In this document: positions 10,584 through 20,133 of the stretch, piece after piece
Layout: every line of letters begins with the position of its first letter
How positions within the stretch are numbered: position 1 is the stretch's first letter
Assembly (NCBI GenBank): GCA_037127255.1
Contig: JBANSL010000020.1
Span: 57,795,598-57,859,597, forward strand
Origin: Persicaria tinctoria
Taxonomy: Eukaryota; Streptophyta; Magnoliopsida; Caryophyllales; Polygonaceae
Reading direction: 5' to 3'
Length of the DNA: 64,000 bases
Notes under the pieces: model-generated
What the model saw: only the letters and a program-made list of their open reading frames with translations
The model's database searches: none
Told to the model about the DNA's origin: nothing
Made by a program: the position numbers and the translations under genes

Positions 10584-11607
10584 TTGGGCTGAGCATCCGG
10601 TCTGGATCGGACCGGACCGGATCGGAAATTCTGGTCCGGTCCAAGACCGATGGACCGGAAAATTAAAAAACATGGACCGCGGATCGGACCGGGACCGGAA
10701 TATATGGTCCCGGGTTTTTCGGTCCGCGGACCATTTGGACCGTTTGGACCGGTTTTCCAAAAGTCCCATGTTTGCATTTAAGTAAAATCGAAACTCTAAA
10801 GCCGAGAAATGTGAAAACACATTCATGATTTCAATCTTTCATGGAGTTTACTGCTGCAATTTTTTAAAGTGCAAATTGAAGTTCCTCCTATCTCATATAC
10901 ATATATAAAACCTAGATCCGAAAATTTTAAATTACAAATTGAAATTTCTCTAAACTAGATCTGAAATCAGGACTTGAATGTTTAAGATTTCTCCAAATCT
11001 AAAGACTAAAATCGACCTTACCTTTGTATAAATATGAAAATATACATAAATCCTAGATCTGGAAAAAGAGTGAAGAGAGATGCCCAGACGATTGGCCGGT
11101 GGCGACGAGCGATAGTAGACTACGGTGGTGATGGGCGTTGGCGACAGGCGAGGGCGAGAGAGTCACCCGGCGGTGGCTACTGGTGAGACGCTAGACTGAG
11201 GGCGGCTGGTTACGTGCGAGTGTGAACTGTGAAGAGGGTGAAGAAAGACAGAGAGAGAGAGAGAGATGCGAGTCCGTGAGGGAGGCTGTGAGGTGAGGGT
11301 GAGGTGAGGGTGATTGTTGCCTTTTTTTTAATTAAAAAGAAAAGAAAATGAAAAGTGCCTAGGAGTAGTAGCAGTACGGCAAATTCCTTTCTTAAAAAAA
11401 TATAAAGCCTGCGAGTGTTTCAAAAACCGGTCCAATTCCGGTCCGACCCGGAAATTCCGGTCTGGTTCCGGGTTTGGACCGAAAACCAGAATCTGATTTT
11501 TTTTGGACCGTGGACCGGACCGTAATATTTCCGGTCCGATCCAAGATCGTAATTTCCGGTCTGATCCCGGTCCGATTACGGTCCGGTCCAATTTTTGCCC
11601 AGCCCCA
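10584..11607. mobile_element. hAT-like element with GGACCGG subterminal repeats
   Basis: Flanked by a perfect 8-bp duplication GCGGTTAC (10576-10583, 11608-11615). Ends are TTGGGCTGAGC and GCCCAGCCCCA, imperfect inverted repeats. Both subterminal regions are packed with GGTCCGG / CCGGACC motifs. The interior is non-coding. Non-autonomous hAT type, 1,024 bp. Confidence 0.8.
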
Positions 11608-11615
11608 GCGGTTAC

Positions 11616-12211
11616 AGGGTCATAGCTATTGCTATTTTTAGGTTAATTCAAACTACTTTGGATTTTGAATAAGTTTACAATTGAGTTTTATCAAGTACCT
11701 GTTCAAAAAAATTACAACCAAAATTCTAAATTCTCAGTCTTGGGTTAAAAAAAAAAACTTACCACTGAGTTATAACAGGTTATTTGCTGAATATGCCTCT
11801 CTTTCTCCTTATCTTCCGATGATCGCACTAACCAGCACTCACCACCTTTCATGTTCTATATCGTGATTGTGTTCGCAACCATCTTGTGATATGGAAAGGA
11901 CTGATTGGATACATGAAAACATACTACTTCAAGATGAAACCAGAACTCTTAGATTGTCTGTAAGGTATGCTCACCAGTCTTCTTTCTTTATTTTTTTTAT
12001 CAAATGAGCTGCTAAACAGGTTTGTTCCCTTTTTTCTTGGTTTAGATGTTTGTTTGTTTGGTATTTTTTTTTTTTTTTTGGCTATTATTAGGCTACATTT
12101 CTTTATTGTTTTCTTAATCTAAATTAAAATTTGTTGCAGGATGCAATGGCGCTCTTACTTCACACTAAGTGAAATTCTGCCGTATATTTTAATTGTGCAT
12201 GTTTTCTTAAT
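11616..12211. other. Intergenic, no supported gene
   Basis: T-rich sequence between the NLR and MRS2-like genes. Possible 3'-UTR or exon scraps (GTTGCAGGATGCAATGGCG at about 12135) cannot be supported as a gene. Confidence 0.3.
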
Positions 12212-12299
12212 CTGAATATTTGAGGCATTGTAAAATTTGTTGCAGTATAATTTTTACCAAGGGATTACCCAACTTTTTTACAATGCCTCAAATATTCAG
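12212..12299. repeat. Perfect 24-bp inverted repeat (hairpin)
   Basis: 12212-12235 and 12276-12299 are exact reverse complements (core TATTTGAGGCATTGTAAAA), separated by 40 bases. It lies just beyond the 3' end of the MRS2-like gene, where the transcript of either strand could fold back. Confidence 0.7.
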
Positions 12300-12708
12300 T
12301 TTGAAACAAGGACCAGAAAATAACAAAATATTGGAACAAAAAAAATGTAAATAAACTAAATATAACACACATGAAATGGATTAGTGGTTTATTTACCCTG
12401 GACCTATTGTGTAAGTAGGTTTGATAATTTGGTCCTAAAGGTAAAAGGTTGACAACATAAACTCGTAGGATATGATCGTGATCTCGAACCTTGATCATGA
12501 TCCTACGAGACCCTTGTGACGAGCATAGGACATGATGAGCACGAACACAAGCGCGCAAAATACTCCAGTGCCAACAACCACCTAAAAACCCGAAAATATA
12601 TAATTTAAGGAATTTCGCGACGAAATAGGTATACAAGTCGAGTGACGTTTATCAGGCATGGCTAGAGGCTGTTGAAAGAAATGAGATCGAATTCAATGTC
12701 AAGATTAC

Positions 12709-12996
12709 CCATTTGAACACATAGGGATGTCCCTTATTCCAACGGAAGGGTATGTTCATGCCGAAAATTCCAGTCACTAAAGAGTATAAGGATAGACAAA
12801 CCGTCCCTGCACTTAACAACAACTCCAACTGCAAGATAGAGTCAAAGAGTAGAAAATCATTTATACCTTGAAAGCCTATGTATTACAGTATAATTTATAT
12901 ATGTGACTAAGAAAATTAGGTAAAACATAACATTATTTTCGTCTAACAAAAGGATCCGATCCTCACCTGAATCAACTGATTTCTATGATTGTCAAG
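12709..12996 (-). CDS. MRS2-like exons 9-10 (GMN motif, first membrane helix)
   Basis: Exon 9 (12967-12996) encodes LDNHRNQLIQ, and exon 10 (12709-12828) encodes LELLLSAGTV, a hydrophobic helix, then FGMNIPFRWN. The GMN tripeptide is the selectivity signature of CorA/MRS2 proteins, and it is intact despite the upstream stop. Confidence 0.85.
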
Positions 12997-13197
12997 CTGC
13001 AATAGGAGGCATAATATGAGATGATTTTCAATTCCTTTTAGGATCAGCAGGCCGGAAAGATATATCATGAAGAAAAATATTCTAATACTACTCTCTCCTA
13101 TATATAAGGCATTAGATTTTAATATACGTATTTTAAAGAACTGAAAACTATATAAAATATTAATATTTGTATTTATATATATATATATATATATATA

Positions 13198-15501
13198 GGG
13201 AGTGGTTCCAGAGTGCACCCCCCTTAGGGTGTACCTTGTGCACGAATTTTGGCCTTTGATTGAAAGAAATGGAAGGCCAGGATTAAAGGAGTGTTTTATT
13301 TTTTTTTAAATAGAAAAACTGGTGGGACCCACCTAAAAAGGTCTGACGCGCTATTTTTTTTTTTCGGATCTGATTTCGTTGTTTTGAAAAATCTGTCAAT
13401 TCCACTGAATAATGTTTCATACTCTACCGAATAATGTTATATTTCATTTTTTCGTCCATTTTAGATCAAATTTTACTAATTCAACCGAATAATTTGTCAC
13501 ATCCTACCGAATAATGTTTAATTTTTTGTCAATCAATTTTAGTTTTGACTCCGAATTAATTTTTATGCATTCAGTTTTGAAATGTTATTCGGTAGAATAG
13601 TTATAGTTTTTCGGAAATAGAAACAACATTATTCAATAGAAGGAATGATTATTCGGTGGTATATGAAAGGTTTTTATGTTGTTTGCCAAACCAAAATCTC
13701 CATATACCGACGAATAATAATCCAAATTTCACCGAATAATTTAACAACCCATTTTACACTAACAACAAAAATTCAACTCATCCATATGAATAATTAATGA
13801 AAAATAAACAACCCACACCCTGCCCACCACCCCCGCCACCCACCCAAGTAGGGCTGATATACGAGCTAACGAGCTCGAGTAGTGGGTGTTCAAGCTCGGC
13901 TCGTTTACAAACGAGCCGAGCTCGAGCCTCATTTTCTCGAGTCGAGCTCGAGCTACTCACAAAATGTAGATATGTGATTCAAAGTGAATGGAGTCCAAAA
14001 GGCAAAACAGCTGACAGACTCTTTAGAAGAAGAGGTTAAATAAAACATAGGGACATAACTGTAATTTTACCTACGAAACGAGATATACGCCCTATTTACA
14101 AGGGGTTAAATAAAACTTATTTACATGGGGCTAAATAAAACATAGGGGAGAACTGTAATTTCATCCATAAAATGAGCTATAAGAGCTACTCGAACTGAGC
14201 TCGAGCTCAGAATTCCGCTCAAGCTTGGCTCATATTTAATTCGAGCGAGCCCGAGTCGAGCTTTTTTCGAGCCGAGCTCGAGCTACTCGGCTCAAGTAAT
14301 AGCCCTACACCCAACCACCCATCTCAGGCCACCCCACCCCACCCAACCCAACCCAACCACCCAGCCCCGCCACCCATCCCCGCCACCCTGACCCCTCAGA
14401 TCCTCCGTCGTCGCCAAGCCCGCACCCCCGTCTCCTCCCAAATCGCCACTGCTCTCCAAAACCCTGCACTTTCCCCACGCCAGCGCTCCGCCGAAACCGC
14501 CTAGGAGAAGAAAGAGCAGTGATCGATGGAGGCTCTTCCTCCGGCGGGCAAGGGCTAGCAGCGACGACAAGGACATCGGCTGCAAACGGAGGCGATTGAA
14601 GGAGGCCGACCACCGGCCATAGCCCGGAACCGCCCGGAACTGAGCGAGAGTGGAGGAGGAGGCCCGGATCCGAGCGAGAGGGGATGAGTCGACCCTAACG
14701 CCGTCCGGATCTGAGCGAGAGAGGAGGAGGCGACCCTAGCGCCGCCCGGATCCGGTCGTTCTCGGCGCCGCCAACACAGATCTGAGCGAGAGGGGATGCG
14801 AAACCTTCTCCTCCTTCCCCTAGCACCCGGCTTCCCCTCCGTCGCCGACTCCCTCCCCACCCTCGTCCACCACTGCCGCCGCCAAATCCCGCAGCCCCAT
14901 CTCTCGCACCCCACACCCGCAACCTCGTCTCCTGAATCCGCCGCCGCCTTCGCACCCTGCCGCCTTCGCACCCCACCTTGCCGCCTTCGCAACCGTCGTC
15001 TTCGCACAAGGGGGTGCGAGAGAAACCGTCCGCCGCCGCCTTCGCACCCCACCCTGCCGCCTTCGCAACCGTCGCCTTCGCACAAGGGGGTGCGAGAGAA
15101 ACAGTCGCCTTCGCCGGTGCTGTTGTCCTGCTGCTCACACCGGGGTGGCCGGACCTGGTGAGGGGGAGCGTCGGCGGTGGTGTGTTGGTCGGATGGTGGC
15201 CGGAAAGAGGAGGGGAGGTGGCGCCGAGATCCCTCCCTCAGTCGTCCCAGCCTCGCCTCATCGCCCAGAACTGCTTCAATCCGGCCATCGCTTCATCGAG
15301 TAGAGAGATTGAGGGGCTAGGTTTTTATTAGGGTTTGCCACGCGCTTCACACACTTCACATGTGAGATTGGGCTTCTTTTTCAGTTTTTTTTTTAAATAC
15401 CCATCTACGTGGCATAAATCTAGCCATTCATTTTCTATAGATCAAGGGTCCGGATTTGTGCACAAAGTACACCTTAAGGGGTGTGCACAAGTTACCCATT
15501 C
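13198..15501. mobile_element. Mutator-like element 1, inserted in (TA)n
   Basis: The ends are inverted repeats: GGGAGTGGTTCCAGAGTGCA and, reversed from the right, GAATGGGTAACTTGTGCACA. Both continue into a shared GTGTAC.TTGTGCAC block. The element sits in a TA microsatellite, so a 9-bp duplication (TATATATAT) is possible but not provable. The left half is AT-rich with repeated CCGAATAAT motifs. The right half (about 14320-15340) is GC-rich with duplicated blocks (a ~77-bp tandem at about 14957-15110, and repeated CCGGATC(T/C)GAGCGAGAG). No transposase is visible. Close relative of the element at 61458-63482. Confidence 0.7.
13849..14307. mobile_element. hAT MITE with CGAGCTCGAG repeats
   Basis: Ends TAGGGCTGATAT and AATAGCCCTA, with an 8-bp duplication CACCCAAG / CACCCAAC (13841-13848, 14308-14315). 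Subterminal GAGCCGAGCTCGAGC-type palindromes. It is nested inside Mutator-like element 1. Relatives: 37589-37981 and truncated ends near 47400 and 63530. Confidence 0.8.
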
Positions 15502-15579
15502 TATATATATATAGCTTAACTCTCACTGCATGTATTTTTTTTTAATAATGAGTGTTAAATTTTAAATAAATAAAAAATA

Positions 15580-15869
15580 CTCCCTCCGTTAATTAACGTT
15601 TTACTATATATTCACATACGCTTTTTGAGATGTTAAAAACTATATAAAATATTAACTTTTCTTCACATTTGTTTTTATAAATTCATACTTAATAGTAATA
15701 AGTATGAAATTATTTTAAATATTTTTTAAAAATAATTTCATACTTATTACTATGAAGTATGAATTTATAAAAACAAATGTGAAGAAAAGTTAATATTTTA
15801 TATAGTTTTTATCATTCTAAAAAAAACGTACATAAATAGTAAACGACAAGTTTTAATTAACGGAGAGAG
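15580..15869. mobile_element. Stowaway MITE, near-perfect palindrome
   Basis: Starts CTCCCTCCGTTAATTAACG and ends with its complement, with TA on both sides (15578-15579, 15870-15871). The two arms are almost fully complementary, so this copy is probably young. It lies in MRS2 intron 8. Confidence 0.9.
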
Positions 15870-16074
15870 TATGTATGAAAGCTAAACGTCTTATATTTGC
15901 AATTGGAGAGAGTATTAATTTGCGCCTTACCTGAATGTTGATGTAATCCTCAGTGTCATCGATGTATTCTCGAAGCTGCAATTAACGGTTGAACGCATCA
16001 GCGTTATGCAGAACACAATTAAATTGATTAAAAGGTCTTAAGAAAAGTCTTAAATTTTCGTAGCATATAACACG

Positions 16075-16150
16075 ACGACTACATGAGCCAATTGGGGTTA
16101 TATCCTAGGAGGAGGAGTAACCCTTCACATATCTCGATCATCACATTCTC
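16075..16150 (-). repeat. TRIM LTR remnant in MRS2 intron 7
   Basis: The minus strand reads TTGAGAATGTGATGATC, then GGGTTACTCCTCCTCCTAGG and CCAATTGGCTC, matching parts of the 199-bp TRIM LTR at 8618. It is deleted internally and sits between exons 7 and 8. Confidence 0.5.
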
Positions 16151-17017
16151 AAAGGAAATGAAGTAATGAAAAGTTGTACCGTTGTTAGTTTGTTTAAAGT
16201 TGCGTCTATTTGGATGAAGTAGGCCTGCAAAAGAAATAGAAAAAAAATCCGGTAAGATATATCAAATGAGTCCTCTCCATAAGTGTTTGATAATTTCTCA
16301 TTCAATAAACTGATCGCGCGATATGATAATATACAAGTAAGTAGTCATAAACGAGGAAGCTAAGCTAAGGTGTTATATATAACCTCAAGTAACATCTCAA
16401 GCTCCTCGACGACATCATGATCATCTCCGCGAAAAGTGGAGAAACTTGCTCTTGATATTTTGGAGGCTATTGATGCAGCGGTTGGGGATGCAGGACCAGC
16501 CAGCTTTCGAGATAGATACAAGTCAGCCATATCGTCGTCGTCGTCGAGAAGCTGTTCCAGCTCATCTCTTACCTGCCAACAAATTAAAAGGACATATATG
16601 CCAACAACATCCAATACGCAAAAGAAGAATATATATGAAAATATATACCTTTTGAACACGAGTAGTCAGCCGCGACATTGCGCTCTTCAGTTTCCTAACT
16701 CTATCCAAGTTTCGGCTACTTATCTGCACATCAATTATGTATGACATTCATAAAAGTTCAAAGTTCCTGCTTTATGGAATTGCAGGATTTACTGGGATGT
16801 TGTTGTTACCGACCTTGGAGGTGAGCTCGTCAAGAGCTGGATAAACAACAGTCTCCAATTCAGTTGTACGTGCTGCAAAAAAACTGCATATGGCCTCCAA
16901 TGCAACTTCAAGTGCCCGAAATTCAAACAGAGATTCTATATAAAATAGAGTAAAAGATCATCTATTTAGGAACGGAGAGAGCGCTATTTTCTGGAAGATC
17001 AAAGTTACGTTACGTAC

Positions 17018-17132
17018 CATCTTCTTCTTCCCCATCATGTCCACCCTCGCCATGACTTAACACAGGCAATCTCCTCTACAGTTCCGCAACAACCGGAATC
17101 ACATTTTCATCGGTTGGATCCCGAAGTAGGAC
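17018..17132 (-). CDS. MRS2-like exon 3, carries the TAG stop
   Basis: The exon reads VLLRDPTDENVIPVVAEL, then TAG (17076-17078), then RRLPVLSHGEGGHDGEEED. Sequence on both sides matches the family and both splice sites are good. A CAG-to-TAG transition explains it. This intron-exon area also holds (in intron 2, about 17182-17206) a GGTTCGAACTGGGGACC stretch resembling a tRNA B box, without a recognisable tRNA. Confidence 0.8.
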
Positions 17133-17800
17133 CTGTACGTACATGTACGTAGCAAAAAATAACTTCCTTGAATTGGTAAATAAAAAGCGGTCATTTGGGG
17201 TTCGAACTGGGGACCTATGGGTATTACTTGGGGTTTTTTAAAATAACTTTCATTGACACGTTCGGAATGCATGTTTAACTAACTATAATGCAATTTCCAT
17301 GACCCTAAAATAAATCAATTCAAACGAAACTCTTGTAATGATCCTCTATCAAGTTTATGACACAACAACACACATACAATATACCTTTAACGCTCAGTAC
17401 CGAATTTTAATTAAAAACCGTACCTTAAAATTTCAAATAGATCAACTTAATTATTTTGATATTAAAGAATCATCCTATTAAGAGGGGGAAAAATACTCCA
17501 CGAAGAGACTTATTAAGTTGAATTCCATCTCAATTCTTATATATCCTTTTGCATAATTAATCAACATAAAATATAACAATTATGACACCGGCTTCTAGAG
17601 CATCTCCAAAAGATTCAATCAAGAACCACAAAACTTTCAAACGAAAGAGATCTAATTACCTCATCAGATGTTATAATTGCCTTTATATGCTGCGCAACAC
17701 CAAACACACAACCAATATAATCACCCAATGAAACTAACCAAACCTCACAAAACTCCAAAAAAAAAACTAAGTATAAAAACAATAAAGATACAAAATTTAC

Positions 17801-18055
17801 CTCTAAATTAAGAACAATAGCCCTCTCACGACCCATAATAGTAGAGGGGTAAGACAGCAACGGATCGAGGATCCGAAGATCACGGGCGTGGATATGAACC
17901 CGCCGCATGATGGAATGCTTGGCAACGTTGTCCGCGGTGGTGCTCCGACCCGAAGAGTCGATCAGGATCCATCTCCTCGACCCGGCCATTTTCGTCTTCA
18001 GACCCGTTTGCGGCGGTGGCTCAGCCGGTACTATGTGCCCCTCTCTCACCACCAT
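17801..18055 (-). CDS. MRS2-like exon 1
   Basis: The ATG at 18055-18053 opens [18 protein letters not shown], then [32 protein letters not shown] and ERAIVLNLE, ending at GAG|GTAAAT. This matches the usual MRS2 N-terminal domain of about 85 residues before the tiny second exon [10 protein letters not shown] (17660-17689). Confidence 0.85.
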
Positions 18056-18257
18056 CGCTGCCTTCTACCGTCGAATCAAGAACAAAGATTGAAACTTTAA
18101 AGTTCAGAGGAGCACTTACATGGCGATAACGTGAGACTGATCGAGCCTCAAAAAGATTGCTTCTTTTTGAGGAGATTGACCATTGTTGAAGAAATTGATT
18201 TGTTTGGTATTTGTACGCGAAGGGGCGTGCCGTGGGGGAGTGGAAAGATTGTGGGGT

Positions 18258-18270
18258 TTATACTTTATAG
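18258..18270 (-). promoter_or_regulatory. Possible TATA box of the MRS2-like gene
   Basis: The minus strand reads CCTATAAAGTATAAACC about 200 bases upstream of the ATG, a reasonable distance for a plant promoter with a 5' UTR. No other core elements were identified. Confidence 0.4.
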
Positions 18271-18352
18271 GGTTTTACCCATTTTATTGTTACTTTGATT
18301 TGATGGGTGTTTGAGAATTTTTCGTTGGCTTATCTGCTAATGAAGATCCTCT

Positions 18353-19269
18353 GGATCCGAATCCTCTCCTAATGTAAGAAGGCCTAATAAATGAATCTCT
18401 ATCCTCCAAATAATTCAATGGTCAATAATGTTTTTGATTGACAAAAAAAAATAAAAAATTATTTTTGTCTCTCCTCTTCCTCCCCGGCTCCCTCGGTTCT
18501 TGCGTTAAATTGTTATTCTCCTCCTTCAACCGTTTACATTTAGCCTCCAATTTCACAATCCTCTTAGAAAAATCCACAGTTCTTGAAAACTCATCCATCA
18601 CACCTTTTTAATCGAAGTACATCGAAATTTCTTATGGTGTTCTCTTAGTTTCCTATCTATTAATTTTTTTCTTAGTGAGAAAGTGCAAAACAGCAGTGGG
18701 AGAGTGTCAACTGACCTGATCGACAGCCACAAGATTCGACAATCAGGAGTTCGGGAACACAACCGAACGCCGGAAGAAGGTGTAACAGTGCACGAGCAGT
18801 GATTTCCCTAAAAACAATTCTTGAAAACAGAGGAATAAGGTGTGATTGGGGACTAATGCAGATGGTTTAGGAGAGTGAAGAGAATTTTAGAGTTAGAATT
18901 GATCCGATTTTGCATCAAATTAATTTGAAACTGAACTGAAAGGGTGAGAAATTAAACAAAACTTCAGAATAGGTAGGGATCGTAGAAGGGAGAGGTTGCA
19001 GGAGATTGGAAACGGCCTGCAATGGCGAAACGACCAATTTTGGAAAGGTAATTTTTCCGGTATGGAGAAGAATCCGGAATGGAGGGCCGGTGGTGGATTG
19101 CAGGCGGCGGCAACAGTGTTTGTTGGTTGGGAATCAGGCCGAGGAGGGTGGTGGGTTGTGGGAGAGATAACTAGGATTTTTTTTTTTTAAATAAAAAATA
19201 TCATTGAATTATTTGGAGGGTGGAGATTGATTTATTAAATCTCCTTAAATTAGGAGAGGATCCGGATTC
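18353..19269. mobile_element. TIR element upstream of the MRS2-like gene
   Basis: Terminal inverted repeats of about 70 bp start GGATCCGAATCCTCTCC on the left and (reversed) GAATCCGGATCCTCTCC on the right. They share the inner blocks TAATAAATGAATCTC / TAATAAATCAATCTC and CCTCCAAATAATTCAATG. No target duplication was found. The interior is non-coding. It lies directly beyond the promoter, so it could affect expression. Confidence 0.65.
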
Positions 19270-20133
19270 ACTTGTATATAGTTGATGTACATTACAAAAA
19301 TTATCTTAACCGTGATTTAATGTTTAAAATTTATATTCATATTCTTAACAACTTTATATGTCTATACCTTTTTATCTTGAAAAATAATGCCGGAAAATAA
19401 TTTTATATATATCTTATTTTAAACATGAAATATGATTTTTTTAAAGATAAAAACTTATAAATATGTAAATATAATTTTAATTTTTTTAAGTTTAAAATAA
19501 GATTAAAATAATTTTATTTACAATATGAATATAATTTACAATAGAGGCAATTTACAATAGAGGATCTTCCTTTCTTATTTGAACTGGGAGCTAGTCATTA
19601 AAACTTTTTTTTAAAAGGAAATTTGAACTCATGACCTAATAGTCACTGAATATCATCATTAAAAATGGTTTTCTAAAAATTGGATACGGGTTGTTTGGCC
19701 GGTATTTACACTGCTGCAAGCCGCATTAAGTAAAAAAACCGATCTTATGTTACCACTAATTTGTTTAAAACCGGATTATTTTTAACAAAGAACACGATAC
19801 ATCAAGATGAAGCTGAGGTATTTAACAGGACATTTCGGTTTTAATGGGGTTTTAATCTCATGCTCTTCATATACATACACATTAACATAAACTCCGCTTC
19901 AAACTTGATCGAGTAAACAGTGTAAATGGACTATAAAAGGTTCAACTGGAGATTAATACATCACATGCTTTGGTGTAAAATTAGCATATGATGATGTAGC
20001 AGCATATCTAGACTTCCATCACAAGCTGCAGGATGAGTATCATATAAACTGGAGCAACCCACAACACATACAGAGTGTGTATCATCCAAACCCAAAGAGT
20101 TCAGAGCGCCGTTATTACACAAACCAGATCGAG
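19270..20133. other. Intergenic and NFXL1 3' region
   Basis: AT-rich, no gene. The part from about 19900 to 20133 is likely the NFXL1 3' untranslated region. The AATTTGAACTCATGACCTAA stretch at 19621 is a common plant repeat-like motif, but nothing more can be said. Confidence 0.35.

Larger units (their letters stand above)
13091..15912. mobile_element. Stowaway MITE split by larger insertions (MRS2 intron 8)
   Basis: The left end is CTCTCTCC after TA (13089-13090); the right end is GGAGAGAG before TA (15913-15914). Inner flanks are complementary (ATATAAGGC on the left, TCTTATAT on the right). The element's TA-rich middle is occupied by a Mutator-like element, and its right arm by another Stowaway. 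It is the outermost of four nested insertions. Confidence 0.65.
12495..18055 (-). pseudogene. MRS2/MGT-type magnesium transporter gene with a nonsense codon
   Basis: Eleven exons on the minus strand: 18055-17801, 17689-17660, 17132-17018, 16935-16814, 16723-16649, 16572-16384, 16224-16180, 15975-15931, 12996-12967, 12828-12709 and 12581-12495. All junctions are GT-AG and phases match, giving 370 codons. Diagnostic blocks: [94 protein letters not shown] and the channel signature GMN (325-327) at the end of the first of two C-terminal membrane segments. Family members form pentameric CorA-like Mg2+ channels. The only lesion seen is TAG at codon 114 (17076-17078) in exon 3, where relatives usually have a glutamine (EL-Q-RRLP). 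It could be a nonsense allele of a live gene. Confidence 0.85.

Noticed and set aside
14292..15331. Many Gly/Arg- or Pro-rich frames on both strands
   Set aside because: They come from GC-rich, internally duplicated DNA inside Mutator-like element 1; no conserved domain or consistent frame.
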